This document shows, one piece after another, positions 23,578 to 31,672 of a stretch of 64,000 nucleotides of DNA. This DNA comes from Trueperella pecoris. Lineage in GTDB: Bacteria; Actinomycetota; Actinomycetes; Actinomycetales; Actinomycetaceae. The notes beneath the pieces were generated by a model that did no database searches, was not told the DNA's origin, and saw only the letters and a program-made list of their open reading frames with translations. The stretch lies in assembly GCF_014926385.1 (NCBI RefSeq), contig NZ_CP053291.1, positions 2,218,685-2,282,684 of the forward strand, read 5' to 3'. The position numbers and the translations under genes were made by a program. Numbering within the stretch: the first letter of the stretch is position 1; each line of letters opens with the position of its first letter.

Positions 23578-26334
23578 GTGAATATTCACCACTTCCGCGA
23601 GAACACCCCCTTACCTGAGCGCCGGCGGAGCGCTAACACCTTTAGAAAACTCAACAGTGTTATTGCAACCATGGCATTAGCGCTCGCAGGCCTGGGAGGT
23701 GCAGCTTCGGTTGCGCACGCAGAGCCCACCACGCCCGACGCCGAAGCGTCCACGCACGCACCCGTCGTCAACCCCAAGGGGAAGCACTTCCAGGTCTACT
23801 ACCGCGCATGGCGTGACGTCACCATGCATGGGGTCAACACCACGCTGCCGGACAAGAACTGGATCACGATGGATGACGTGCCCTACGGCGTCGACGTCGT
23901 AAACGTCTTTAGTTACGTGCCGCCGGGGCAGGAGGCCAAAGCAAAGCCGTTCTACGATAAGCTCAAGGCCGAGTACGCACCCCGCCTGCACGAACGCGGA
24001 ATCAGGCTGGTGCGCGGTGTTGACTACAACCGCGTGATGGTCGACGGCTTCCGTGCCTTCATGACGTCGAAGGGTAGTAGTGCGGAGGAGGCCACCGACG
24101 CCGACTACACAGCATACGCGGATAAGATCATCGAAGAGTACGTGACTTCTGTGGGGCTCGACGGCCTGGATATCGACATGGAGACTTACCCGAGTGCGGC
24201 GGATGTCGCTATCTCGGACCGCGTCATCGTAGCGCTGTCGAAGAAGCTCGGCCCGGGCTCGGATCGCCCGAACGAGACGCGCCTCATCTACGATACGAAC
24301 AACACCAACCTCCGGCCCGTTGAGAACGTGGCTCACCTCTTCAATTACATCGCCTACCAGCAGTACGGACGCGGTACGACGACGACGAAAACGGTCGACA
24401 GCTCATTCAAGGAGATGAAGAACAATCCTGGCGTGCTCCCCGGTCTGACGTTCCCAGAAGAGCTGGATCATAACCGCTGGTACGATACGGCCTCTGACTA
24501 TGAAAAGTCGCACTTCGCCGCCGTCGCCCGCTATGTCCGCGATAACGACATGGGAGGAATGTTCGTCTATGCCCTCGACCGCGACGGACGCAACTACGGT
24601 GCAGACATCGACGCTATCAAGCCCTCGACCATGATTTGGACGAAGACTGCGATCGCCGAGACGCAGTCGATGACCATAGACACTGCTCGTGCGGCAGCCC
24701 ACCACTACCTTGACCGTATGGCGCCGACGAAGCCAGTCGATCAATCGATCCGGAAAGCCATCGACTCCGCGAAGAATCTCTTCGACGTCAACAAGGCGCT
24801 CCTCGGCGACGACTGGGGTAAGGGCTACTCAAACACCTATGATCCGACGCTGGAGGCCGGCCTGATGAAGATTGACATCAAGCCGCTGCTCGGCCAGATC
24901 GAGAAGGCGACGAAGGCGCTTGAGGATAACGGCGTCGCGCAGGACAAGGTCGGCCCCCTGAAGGAGGCGCTCGACGCCGCTAAGAAGGGCATGGCCGGAA
25001 AACTCTACACTGCCGACGAAGTCAAGGATTGGCAGACGAAGCTGACCGCCGCGCTGGGCACCTCCGCCGATTCGGATGAGCTCGCGAAGGCCAAGGTCGA
25101 AGCCGAGAAGTACAAGAAGCAGGCAGAAGCCGCCCAGGCTGAACTCGACAAGGTCAAGGCTGAAGCCGAGAAGTACAAGGCCGAGGCTGCCAAGGCCAAG
25201 GAAGCAACCCAGAAGGCAGAAGCTGAACGCGACGCTTACAAGACGCGGCTAGCGGAAGCCCAGAAGGCTCTCGAGACGGCCAAGCAAGAGGCGCAAGCCG
25301 CCGAGGCGTCCGCGAAGGAAGCCCTCGCGAAGGCGCAGGCCGGAACCGAGGAAGCCAAGCAGGAAGCCAAGCGCGCCCAGGAAGCCGCCGACCAAGCCCA
25401 GGCAAAGCTTGCCAAGGCCGAAAAGGACCTGACTGCCGCGAAGACTGCCGCCGAAGCTGCACAACGCGAGGCTGACAAGGTCAAGGCCAACGCCGAAGAC
25501 GTCCTGGCCAAGGCTCAGGCAGCGAAGGAAGAGGCCAAGGCGGCAGCTGAAAAGGCAGCCGCGGACGAGGCCGCAGCCGAGAAGGCTCTTGCTGAGGCCG
25601 ACAAGCTGGCCAAGCAGGCCGCCGCCGACCGCGAAGCCGCTGAGAAGGCGCGCGAGGAGGCGAATAAGCCGGCGCCGACGCCGGGAACGACCCCGGGAAC
25701 GACGCCGGGAACGACGTCGGGCTCTTTCAACGGTGGCACTTCCTCGAACTCTGACCAAGTCGAGGGCGTGAAGGTTGTGTATCCTAATGCTCCGGTCTTC
25801 CCGGACGCCGCGGATCCGGCGTCGTGCACGGTGAAGCCGTTCGTCACGATCGTTCCGATGAAGGGCGTGTCCTACGCGGTGACGGTAGACGGCAAGGAGC
25901 TGACGTCGGTTGCGGGTAACCCGTCGAAGTTCGAGTACCCCTACGGTAAGACCGTGGTCGTCAAGGCGAAGGCGCTGGAAGGCTACCAGCTGGCGGCGGA
26001 CGCCAAGACTGAATGGTCGTGGACCGCTCCGACGCTCGAAGAGCTCAAGTGCCCCGCCCCGGCCGACAAGCCGACCGTGGACGATGATACTCAGAAGCTC
26101 GACGCCGCCCTGAAGGCACTGATTGAGCGTGCGTTCAAGGATCTCCAGTTGGGCGTGACCGGCGACGAGCTCCAGAACGCGAGCAAGGACGTCACTGCTA
26201 ACACCGGAAAGGCTGTTCCTGCTCAGAAGCCGCTGGCTCACACCGGTGCTACGGTTGTTGGTCTGTCGATCGCAGCGCTGGTTCTGCTCCTTGCGGGTGG
26301 TGCCATTGCGGTCATCCGCCGCCGCCAGAGCTAA
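23578..26334 (+). CDS. LPXTG-anchored GH18 endo-beta-N-acetylglucosaminidase candidate
   Basis: Secreted protein of 918 residues. A long signal peptide (hydrophobic core IATMALALAGLGGAASV, cleavage after AHA near residue 48) is followed by a GH18 barrel with the catalytic motif DGLDIDME at 195-202; E202 would be the acid/base. The barrel resembles EndoF2/EndoS-type enzymes, which cut between the two core GlcNAc residues of N-glycans. Residues about 500-695 form an Ala/Lys/Glu-rich coiled coil, then a Pro-Gly-Thr linker, a small beta domain, and the sorting signal LAHTG (886-890) with hydrophobic helix and RRRQ tail. The GTG start has GAAAGG upstream. It is a likely host-glycoprotein-degrading surface enzyme; IgG as substrate is a guess. 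Confidence 0.85.
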   Translation: MNIHHFRENTPLPERRRSANTFRKLNSVIATMALALAGLGGAASVAHAEPTTPDAEASTHAPVVNPKGKHFQVYYRAWRDVTMHGVNTTLPDKNWITMDDVPYGVDVVNVFSYVPPGQEAKAKPFYDKLKAEYAPRLHERGIRLVRGVDYNRVMVDGFRAFMTSKGSSAEEATDADYTAYADKIIEEYVTSVGLDGLDIDMETYPSAADVAISDRVIVALSKKLGPGSDRPNETRLIYDTNNTNLRPVENVAHLFNYIAYQQYGRGTTTTKTVDSSFKEMKNNPGVLPGLTFPEELDHNRWYDTASDYEKSHFAAVARYVRDNDMGGMFVYALDRDGRNYGADIDAIKPSTMIWTKTAIAETQSMTIDTARAAAHHYLDRMAPTKPVDQSIRKAIDSAKNLFDVNKALLGDDWGKGYSNTYDPTLEAGLMKIDIKPLLGQIEKATKALEDNGVAQDKVGPLKEALDAAKKGMAGKLYTADEVKDWQTKLTAALGTSADSDELAKAKVEAEKYKKQAEAAQAELDKVKAEAEKYKAEAAKAKEATQKAEAERDAYKTRLAEAQKALETAKQEAQAAEASAKEALAKAQAGTEEAKQEAKRAQEAADQAQAKLAKAEKDLTAAKTAAEAAQREADKVKANAEDVLAKAQAAKEEAKAAAEKAAADEAAAEKALAEADKLAKQAAADREAAEKAREEANKPAPTPGTTPGTTPGTTSGSFNGGTSSNSDQVEGVKVVYPNAPVFPDAADPASCTVKPFVTIVPMKGVSYAVTVDGKELTSVAGNPSKFEYPYGKTVVVKAKALEGYQLAADAKTEWSWTAPTLEELKCPAPADKPTVDDDTQKLDAALKALIERAFKDLQLGVTGDELQNASKDVTANTGKAVPAQKPLAHTGATVVGLSIAALVLLLAGGAIAVIRRRQS

Positions 26335-26382
26335 GAGCACGAGGGCCACGCCTCCGCTGAAGCGGTAGGGTGAGCGCTCGCA

Positions 26383-26412
26383 GTTGGGGGCCGACATGTG
26401 TCGGCCCCCAAC
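26383..26412 (+). terminator. T-less terminator after the GH18 gene
   Basis: Perfect 14-bp stem, GTTGGGGGCCGACA and its complement, with a 2-base loop. No T-tract follows. Confidence 0.55.
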
Positions 26413-26480
26413 GTGCGTCTTGAGCGTGCGCGGGTGGGGGCGCCTTCCGTCGGCGCTGGCCGATCCAGCGGGGCACCTTC

Positions 26481-26552
26481 CCGCACCATTAACCTGATCC
26501 GCGCTGTATTAATCTGCGCCAGATTAATACAGCGCGGGTCAGGTTAGTGCGG
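26481..26552. repeat. Dispersed ~70-bp hairpin element, copy 1
   Basis: Arms of 33-36 bases pair almost perfectly around CGC. The inner part is CGCTGTATTAATCTG with its complement. The element is followed by TTTCGGCG, as are the copies at 38839 and 60167. It lies between the GH18 gene and a tRNA-Ser. Confidence 0.9.
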
Positions 26553-26699
26553 TTTCGGCGGAGGTGGCCATGCCGCGCGCGGCACGAGACAGCGCGGCAC
26601 GACAGCGCGGCCGAGGCAAGGCGACTGCGGCGCGCAGGTTAGTACAGCGCAGGCGGCTGTGGCATGCGGCCGGGAGCGAAGCTGGTGTGGCGTCTACCG

Positions 26700-26733
26700 A
26701 AAAGTCCTCTTGCTTCACGCGAAGCAAGAGGAC
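26700..26733 (-). terminator. Intrinsic terminator of tRNA-Ser(TGA)
   Basis: Perfect 13-bp stem GTCCTCTTGCTTC with a 4-base loop, followed by TTTT on the minus strand. Confidence 0.85.
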
Positions 26734-26738
26734 AAATG

Positions 26739-26826
26739 CGGAGGGTGGGGGATTCGAACCCCCGATACGGGATCACCGTATAACGGTTTTCAAGACCGTC
26801 TCATTCGGCCGCTCTGACAACCCTCC
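26739..26826 (-). tRNA. tRNA-Ser(TGA)
   Basis: An 88-base class II tRNA. The acceptor stem is GGAGGGT/ACCCTCC, the anticodon stem ACGGT/ACCGT with loop CTTGAAA (anticodon TGA), the variable arm is long and the T-arm contains GGTTCGAATCC. CCA is not encoded. Confidence 0.97.
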
Positions 26827-26992
26827 TCAGGCTCAAAAGAGCCACTGTGCCATTGTGGCATGCTCGCCCGGCCGGTGCAAAAACTGAGGGGCGCCGTCTC
26901 GACGGCTGGGCACGCCCATCGCGGAAAGGTTGGCTGCCCTAGCCCGCCGGCTATCGCGGTCCCCGCTACCCGCCACCGCAGCCTGCCCGAGA

Positions 26993-27856
26993 CTACAGCA
27001 TGGCTTCGAGCGCGACGGCCAAACCGTCGTCGTTAACGTGCGGCACCATTGTGTCAGCAAACTCGCGCACATAATCGCGGGAATTACCCATCACAATGCC
27101 AACGTCAGCCCAAGCTAACATCTCGCAGTCGTTTCCGGAATCGCCCACGGTCACTGACCGCGAAGCCCCCACAATTTCCTTAACCTCCTGCAAGCCAACA
27201 GCCTTCGAAATTCCATGCGGGGCAAGATCCATCCATGCTGACCAACCAACCGTGTACTCAACACCGCGCAAACCGATCTCCTCGATAGCCTCCAACAACT
27301 GCGTCGCTGTCATGTGCGGAGCACGAATCGTCACACGCGTGGTATCCGGGGTAACCAACTCACTACTGGGGACAAGCACAGAATTACCCATAAGCTCGCC
27401 AGTCGGGAAGGGGCCCGAAAGCCGCGTAGCCGAGCACATGGACTCGACCGCAATCGTCACATCCGGCAAAGCCTCCATCACACGCTCGATCTCACGAGTT
27501 GGATCAAAAGTCCGCGCCCGCACCAGCCGAACCGGCGCGTCAATGATGTCGGGTGAGATCGGCGTCGTGGGTACGAGGCCCTGATCCTCACCGAAAGCCG
27601 CAATAATCGCCCCATTGGAGCACACGGCATACGCAGAGGTAATACCGACGGCGTCGAGGGCCAATTGCGTCCCGGGAATACCGCGACCGGTGGCGATAAT
27701 GACATGCGTCCCCGCAGCCACATGAGCCAAAATCGCTTCCCGAACCCGTGGGGAAAGGGACGTGTCATGCCGCAGAATCGTTCCGTCAACATCCAGCCCG
27801 ATCAAAAGGTCGGGCCCGGCCATGACGCCGTCGAGGGCATCGCTCAGTGTGCGCAT
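26993..27856 (-). CDS. HAD superfamily hydrolase, Cof/type IIB
   Basis: Phosphatase of 287 residues. Motif I is LIGLDVDGTIL (nucleophile Asp), motif II is ATGRG, and motif III/IV is SVTVGDSGNDCEMLAWAD. The IIB cap lies between. VCSNGA is typical of the Cof group. Such enzymes dephosphorylate sugar phosphates, nucleotides or flavin and haem-related phosphates; the substrate is not predictable. It starts six bases after serS ends and is transcribed the same way, so the two probably form an operon. Confidence 0.9.
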   Translation of the reverse strand: MRTLSDALDGVMAGPDLLIGLDVDGTILRHDTSLSPRVREAILAHVAAGTHVIIATGRGIPGTQLALDAVGITSAYAVCSNGAIIAAFGEDQGLVPTTPISPDIIDAPVRLVRARTFDPTREIERVMEALPDVTIAVESMCSATRLSGPFPTGELMGNSVLVPSSELVTPDTTRVTIRAPHMTATQLLEAIEEIGLRGVEYTVGWSAWMDLAPHGISKAVGLQEVKEIVGASRSVTVGDSGNDCEMLAWADVGIVMGNSRDYVREFADTMVPHVNDDGLAVALEAML

Positions 27857-27862
27857 ATGCTC

Positions 27863-29128
27863 CTACTTGACAATGAACTCACGTCCGCCCAAGTAGGGGC
27901 GAAGAGCCTTCGGAATATACAACGAGCCGTCAGCCTGCTGGTGATTCTCAAGCATCGCCACAAGCCAACGTGTAGTCGCTAGCGTGCCGTTAATCGTAGC
28001 CACCGCCTGCATGCCACCTTCGCCCCGTTCACGGGTCTTCAGGCGTCGAGCCTGGAAAGTGGTGCAGTTCGACGTAGAAGTTACCTCCATGAAGCGATTC
28101 TGGGTGGGCAGCCATGCTTCACAGTCGAACTTGCGGGCGGCCGAAGAGCCGAGGTCACCCGCGGCAGTATCAATGACGCGGTAAGGCAATTCAACCTTCG
28201 CCAGCATCTCCTCTTCCCACGCCAAGAAACGGGCATGCTCGGCTTCGGCGTCTTCCGCCTTACAGAAGGAGAACATCTCCACCTTGTTGAACTGGTGGAC
28301 GCGGATGATGCCGCGCGTATCCTTGCCGTGCGAGCCGGCCTCGCGGCGGTAACACGTGGACCAACCCGCGTAACGCTTCGGGCCCTCGGTCAGGTCAAGA
28401 ATCTCGTTTTCGTGGTAGCCGGCCAAGGCCACCTCGGAGGTGCCGGTCAGGTAAAGATCGTCCGCGGGCAGGTAATAGATTTCGTCCGCATGGGCGCCAA
28501 GGAAGCCAGTACCACCCATGACCTCGGGCTTGACGAGCGTCGGCGTCGTCATCAGCTGGAAACCGTTCGCCTCGGCTTGGTCTGCCGCCATCGTCAACAG
28601 TGCAAGTTCGAGGCGGGCACCTATGCCTTTGAGGTAGTAGAAGCGGGCGCCGGAAACTTTCGCGCCACGTTCCATGTCGATCGCGTCGAGGCCCTCAGCG
28701 ACGTCGAGGTGATCTTTCGGCTCCACGCCCTCGCCCGCAAAATCACGAATCTTGCCGACCTCACGCAGAACGACGTAATCATCCTCCCCGCCCTCCGGCA
28801 CGCCAGCAATGACCAAGTTTTGTAGCTTCATCATTGCGGCCTGGAAAGCTGCCGCGGCCTCATCTGCCTTGGCCTCCAGCATCTTGACTTCTTCGGACAT
28901 CGCCTTTGCGCGCGCCAAAATCGTGGGGCGCTCTTCAGGGCTGGCCTTGCCCACCGTGCGTGAGAGATCCTTCTGCTCCGCACGCAGATCTTCGAACGCC
29001 TGCAGGGACGATCGGCGAGCCTCGTCGGCCTCAAGTACGACGTCAACATCGCTCTCCGCGGCGCCGCGGGCGCGTTGGGAGGCTTTCACTAGCTCTGGGT
29101 TCTCGCGAATGGTGCGGATATCAATCAT
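27863..29128 (-). CDS. serS: Seryl-tRNA synthetase
   Basis: Class II aminoacyl-tRNA synthetase of 421 residues. The N-terminal [14 protein letters not shown] leads into the antiparallel coiled coil that grips the long arm of tRNA-Ser (about residues 25-110). The catalytic core shows [16 protein letters not shown], the motif 2 region [22 protein letters not shown] and motif 3 in [15 protein letters not shown]. It charges the three tRNA-Ser species found in this window, among others. A TATCCT box six bases before the ATG indicates a leaderless transcript, so no T-box leader is present. Confidence 0.97.
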   Translation of the reverse strand: MIDIRTIRENPELVKASQRARGAAESDVDVVLEADEARRSSLQAFEDLRAEQKDLSRTVGKASPEERPTILARAKAMSEEVKMLEAKADEAAAAFQAAMMKLQNLVIAGVPEGGEDDYVVLREVGKIRDFAGEGVEPKDHLDVAEGLDAIDMERGAKVSGARFYYLKGIGARLELALLTMAADQAEANGFQLMTTPTLVKPEVMGGTGFLGAHADEIYYLPADDLYLTGTSEVALAGYHENEILDLTEGPKRYAGWSTCYRREAGSHGKDTRGIIRVHQFNKVEMFSFCKAEDAEAEHARFLAWEEEMLAKVELPYRVIDTAAGDLGSSAARKFDCEAWLPTQNRFMEVTSTSNCTTFQARRLKTRERGEGGMQAVATINGTLATTRWLVAMLENHQQADGSLYIPKALRPYLGGREFIVK

Positions 29129-29134
29129 GGCTCA

Positions 29135-29140
29135 AGGATA
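29135..29140 (-). promoter_or_regulatory. -10 box, leaderless serS
   Basis: TATCCT on the minus strand ends six bases before the serS ATG. Confidence 0.55.
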
Positions 29141-29187
29141 TGCCTTGCTTTGCGAGCGTAGCAATTGCGTCCGGCTTTTCGATGCCG

Positions 29188-29344
29188 GCGTCGCACTTCT
29201 TCACTCGTGACGCACTTCTTCACTCGTGACGCACTAAAAAGCGGCTTTAAGGTGCGTCGTTGGCGGGCAGGTGCGTCGTTGGCGGGGAGGTACGCCACGG
29301 GAGGTGCGCCACGGGAGGCAGCCACGGGAGGCAGCCACAGGGGC
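29188..29344. repeat. Inverted array of GTGCGTC-type 19-bp units, array A
   Basis: Units reading GTGACGCACTTCTTCACTC point one way, then an AT-rich centre (ACTAAAAAGCGGCTTTAAGG), then units reading GGTGCGTCGTTGGCGGG the other way. They decay rightward into shorter GCCACGGGAGG repeats. It lies between divergent serS and the lipid-kinase gene. Confidence 0.85.
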
Positions 29345-29356
29345 GGCCCAAGACGA

Positions 29357-29362
29357 TAGAAT
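29357..29362 (+). promoter_or_regulatory. -10 box, leaderless lipid-kinase gene
   Basis: TAGAAT ends six bases before the ATG at 29369. Confidence 0.55.
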
Positions 29363-29368
29363 AAAGGC

Positions 29369-30628
29369 ATGGATTGGGGAATCGTCATTGGCCTGGTCGG
29401 CGTCGCGACCGCCGTTCTCGCGCTTTGGAGCACGGCTCGTGTTAACTCGCGGGTGGACCGCCTCAGTCGGCTCATTGACGAAAATGTGGCTAACATTTCC
29501 GAGATTCGCGCTCTCATTGCGGAGCAACGTGATGACCTTGACGAACATGGGGAAGCACTCGCCGAAATTGCGGGTGGGGTTGAGGAACCGTCAGGCCCAC
29601 CGGTGGTCATCTACAATCCCACCAAGAAGGCCGATTTCGATTACCTCAAGATGCTCCTCGCGCGCGTTGCTGCCGACGTCGGCCTGGCCACACCCAAGTG
29701 GATCGAAACCACTGCCGACGACCCCGGCTTTGGGCAGGCTCGCCATGCCCTCGACATGGGCGCTTCGGTGGTGATCGCCGCTGGCGGTGATGGCACGGTG
29801 CGCAACATTGCGCAAGTTCTTGCGGGTACGGGCACTCCGCTCGGCCTGTTGCCTGTAGGGACGGGCAACCTCCTTGCCCGTAATCTTTCGCTGCCGTTTA
29901 ACTCGCCGCGCCGTATGGCAACCATTGCTCTTACTGGTCGCGATAGCACGATTGATGTTGGTTGGTTAGAGATTCCCGACGACGACGCGGCCGGTCACAT
30001 CCAGCCTGCTGGCCAGGCTCGGTCTGCTGGCCGCGCCCAGCCTGCGGCGCAGTTACCTGCCGATGTTGAACCCGCAAAGCCTGGGAGGTATGCCTTCTTG
30101 GTTGTGTCGGGTCTTGGTTTTGATGCGGACATCATGGCTGCGGCTGATGAAGAGTCGGCGTTGAAGTCAAAGATTGGCTGGCTTGTGTATGTTAAGGCGG
30201 CGTTGCCACACTTGCTGTCAGCAAAAATGAGAGCTCGAATCACGACGGGCCGCGGGGGTGCGCCTGTGGAGGTTGAGGCCCGTTCGGTCATGTTGCTCAA
30301 TTGTGGCGAGCTTGTGGGAGGTCTTGTGCTCGACCCGCACGCAAAGCCCGACGACGGCTGGCTCGAGCTCGCAGTTCTCGATACTCGCCGGGGTCTGATC
30401 GGGTGGGGTGATGTTGCCCGGCAGGTGGGCCTGAATGGTTTGGGCTTAAAAGCGGTGAGCATTCCGGGCATTGAGGCGTCGGGAGATATTGATGTTCACC
30501 GTATCAGCTCAGCAACGATCGTTGCTCAGACGCCACAGCTTGTGCAGGTTGATGGCGACGTTATCGGCCTGTCTACCACCATTTCAGGATTTATCGAAGA
30601 AGGCGCGTTGCGGGTGCGCACGGCTTAG
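29369..30628 (+). CDS. Diacylglycerol kinase-family lipid kinase
   Basis: Protein of 419 residues. An N-terminal membrane helix (WGIVIGLVGVATAVLALW) and a short coiled coil (about 25-65) precede the kinase domain. The ATP-binding motif is VIAAGGDGTVRNIAQ, followed by GLLPVGTGNLLARNL. Together these identify the DagK/LCB5 family, which phosphorylates diacylglycerol or related lipids. A short Ala/Gln-rich insert lies near residues 210-235. Adding a membrane anchor to this family is uncommon but not unique. It is divergent from serS. Confidence 0.88.
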   Translation: MDWGIVIGLVGVATAVLALWSTARVNSRVDRLSRLIDENVANISEIRALIAEQRDDLDEHGEALAEIAGGVEEPSGPPVVIYNPTKKADFDYLKMLLARVAADVGLATPKWIETTADDPGFGQARHALDMGASVVIAAGGDGTVRNIAQVLAGTGTPLGLLPVGTGNLLARNLSLPFNSPRRMATIALTGRDSTIDVGWLEIPDDDAAGHIQPAGQARSAGRAQPAAQLPADVEPAKPGRYAFLVVSGLGFDADIMAAADEESALKSKIGWLVYVKAALPHLLSAKMRARITTGRGGAPVEVEARSVMLLNCGELVGGLVLDPHAKPDDGWLELAVLDTRRGLIGWGDVARQVGLNGLGLKAVSIPGIEASGDIDVHRISSATIVAQTPQLVQVDGDVIGLSTTISGFIEEGALRVRTA

Positions 30629-30705
30629 GCGGCAAGAGGCACATGGCCCGCCGGTCACTGAAACCTAGGCAAGCCCCGCCGGAAGAAACCGCCGGCCCCT
30701 ATTTT

Positions 30706-31635
30706 CTAGTGCGAGCGCTCCACCAGGGAGTCCACCCAGGCGCGGGCGCCGAGGAAATCGTCGTCGGAAGTGCCAGGACGCGGGTGGATGCGGCGCCCGG
30801 CGGCGGACGGGTAACTGCCAAGGAAAGTGACCTTGGGGCAGACGCGATGCAGGCCAATGAGGACGGACTGGATACGCTCGTCCATGAGGTGACCCTCGGC
30901 GTCGATGGAAAAAGCGTAACGGCCGAGCGAATCGCCAATTGGCCGCGACTCGATGCGCGAGAGGTTGACCCCGTGTGCCTTGAACTGCTCGAGCATGTTG
31001 AGCAGAGCCCCCGCCTCGTCTGAGGGCAGTTGCACCATCAGCGTGGTCTTGTCAGAGCCCGTCCGTGGCGGTAGCTGACCAGCCCGTCCGATAAGGACGA
31101 AGCGCGTCACCGCGTCAGGATTGTCCGCAACACCCTCGCGCAGGGCCTCTAATCCGTACTGGTCGGCGGCCAGGGCCGAGACGAGTGTGGCCTGATATCC
31201 GGGTTCGCCGTCTGAGGCGAGCCCTGCGGCCCCCGCGGCTGTCGACGTGGCTGGTAGGTGGACGACGTCGGGCAGGTGGACACCCAACCAGTTTCGGCAC
31301 TGTGTCCATGCTGCTTGGTGGGTGCAGATGTGAGTGATGTCCTCCAACGTCGTTCCGGGGCGCACAGCCAGGGTGAATGCAATATCCACCAAGACCTCGC
31401 CGTAAATGAGTAGGTCGGAGTCTGCGGCGAGCGTGTCGAGGGTTGCGTTGATGCCGCCCTCCACTGAATTCTCGATCGGCACCACCGCGAAATCGGCCTG
31501 CCCCGCTCGCACCATCTTGATTGCTCGCGGAGAATCTAGCGCCGGAATATGAATGGAGTCCTCCTCCGAGCAAATCCGATTCAGCGCCTGCTGTGTGAAG
31601 GTGCCGCGCGGGCCAAGGAAGGAATATCGCATCAT
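30706..31635 (-). CDS. pheA: Prephenate dehydratase
   Basis: Enzyme of 309 residues. It converts prephenate to phenylpyruvate in phenylalanine synthesis. The catalytic domain begins YSFLGPRGTFTQQAL and contains VVPIENSVEGG and the DAVTRFVLIGR motif with the catalytic Thr. A C-terminal ACT domain (MVQLPSDEAGALLNMLEQF, ESRP) gives feedback control by Phe. About 25 extra residues follow the ACT domain. The TAAACT box six bases upstream of the ATG at 31635 indicates a leaderless start. Confidence 0.95.
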   Translation of the reverse strand: MMRYSFLGPRGTFTQQALNRICSEEDSIHIPALDSPRAIKMVRAGQADFAVVPIENSVEGGINATLDTLAADSDLLIYGEVLVDIAFTLAVRPGTTLEDITHICTHQAAWTQCRNWLGVHLPDVVHLPATSTAAGAAGLASDGEPGYQATLVSALAADQYGLEALREGVADNPDAVTRFVLIGRAGQLPPRTGSDKTTLMVQLPSDEAGALLNMLEQFKAHGVNLSRIESRPIGDSLGRYAFSIDAEGHLMDERIQSVLIGLHRVCPKVTFLGSYPSAAGRRIHPRPGTSDDDFLGARAWVDSLVERSH

Positions 31636-31641
31636 GCTCGT

Positions 31642-31647
31642 AGTTTA
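31642..31647 (-). promoter_or_regulatory. -10 box, leaderless pheA
   Basis: TAAACT on the minus strand ends six bases before the pheA ATG. Confidence 0.55.
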
Positions 31648-31659
31648 CCTATGTCACGC

Positions 31660-31665
31660 TAGGCT
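31660..31665 (+). promoter_or_regulatory. -10 box, leaderless membrane-protein gene
   Basis: TAGGCT ends seven bases before the ATG at 31673. It is back to back with the pheA promoter, 13 bases away. Confidence 0.5.
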
Positions 31666-31672
31666 AATCTTC

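Noticed and set aside
29129..29300. T-box leader upstream of serS
   Set aside because: serS appears leaderless and the upstream DNA is the 19-bp repeat array.
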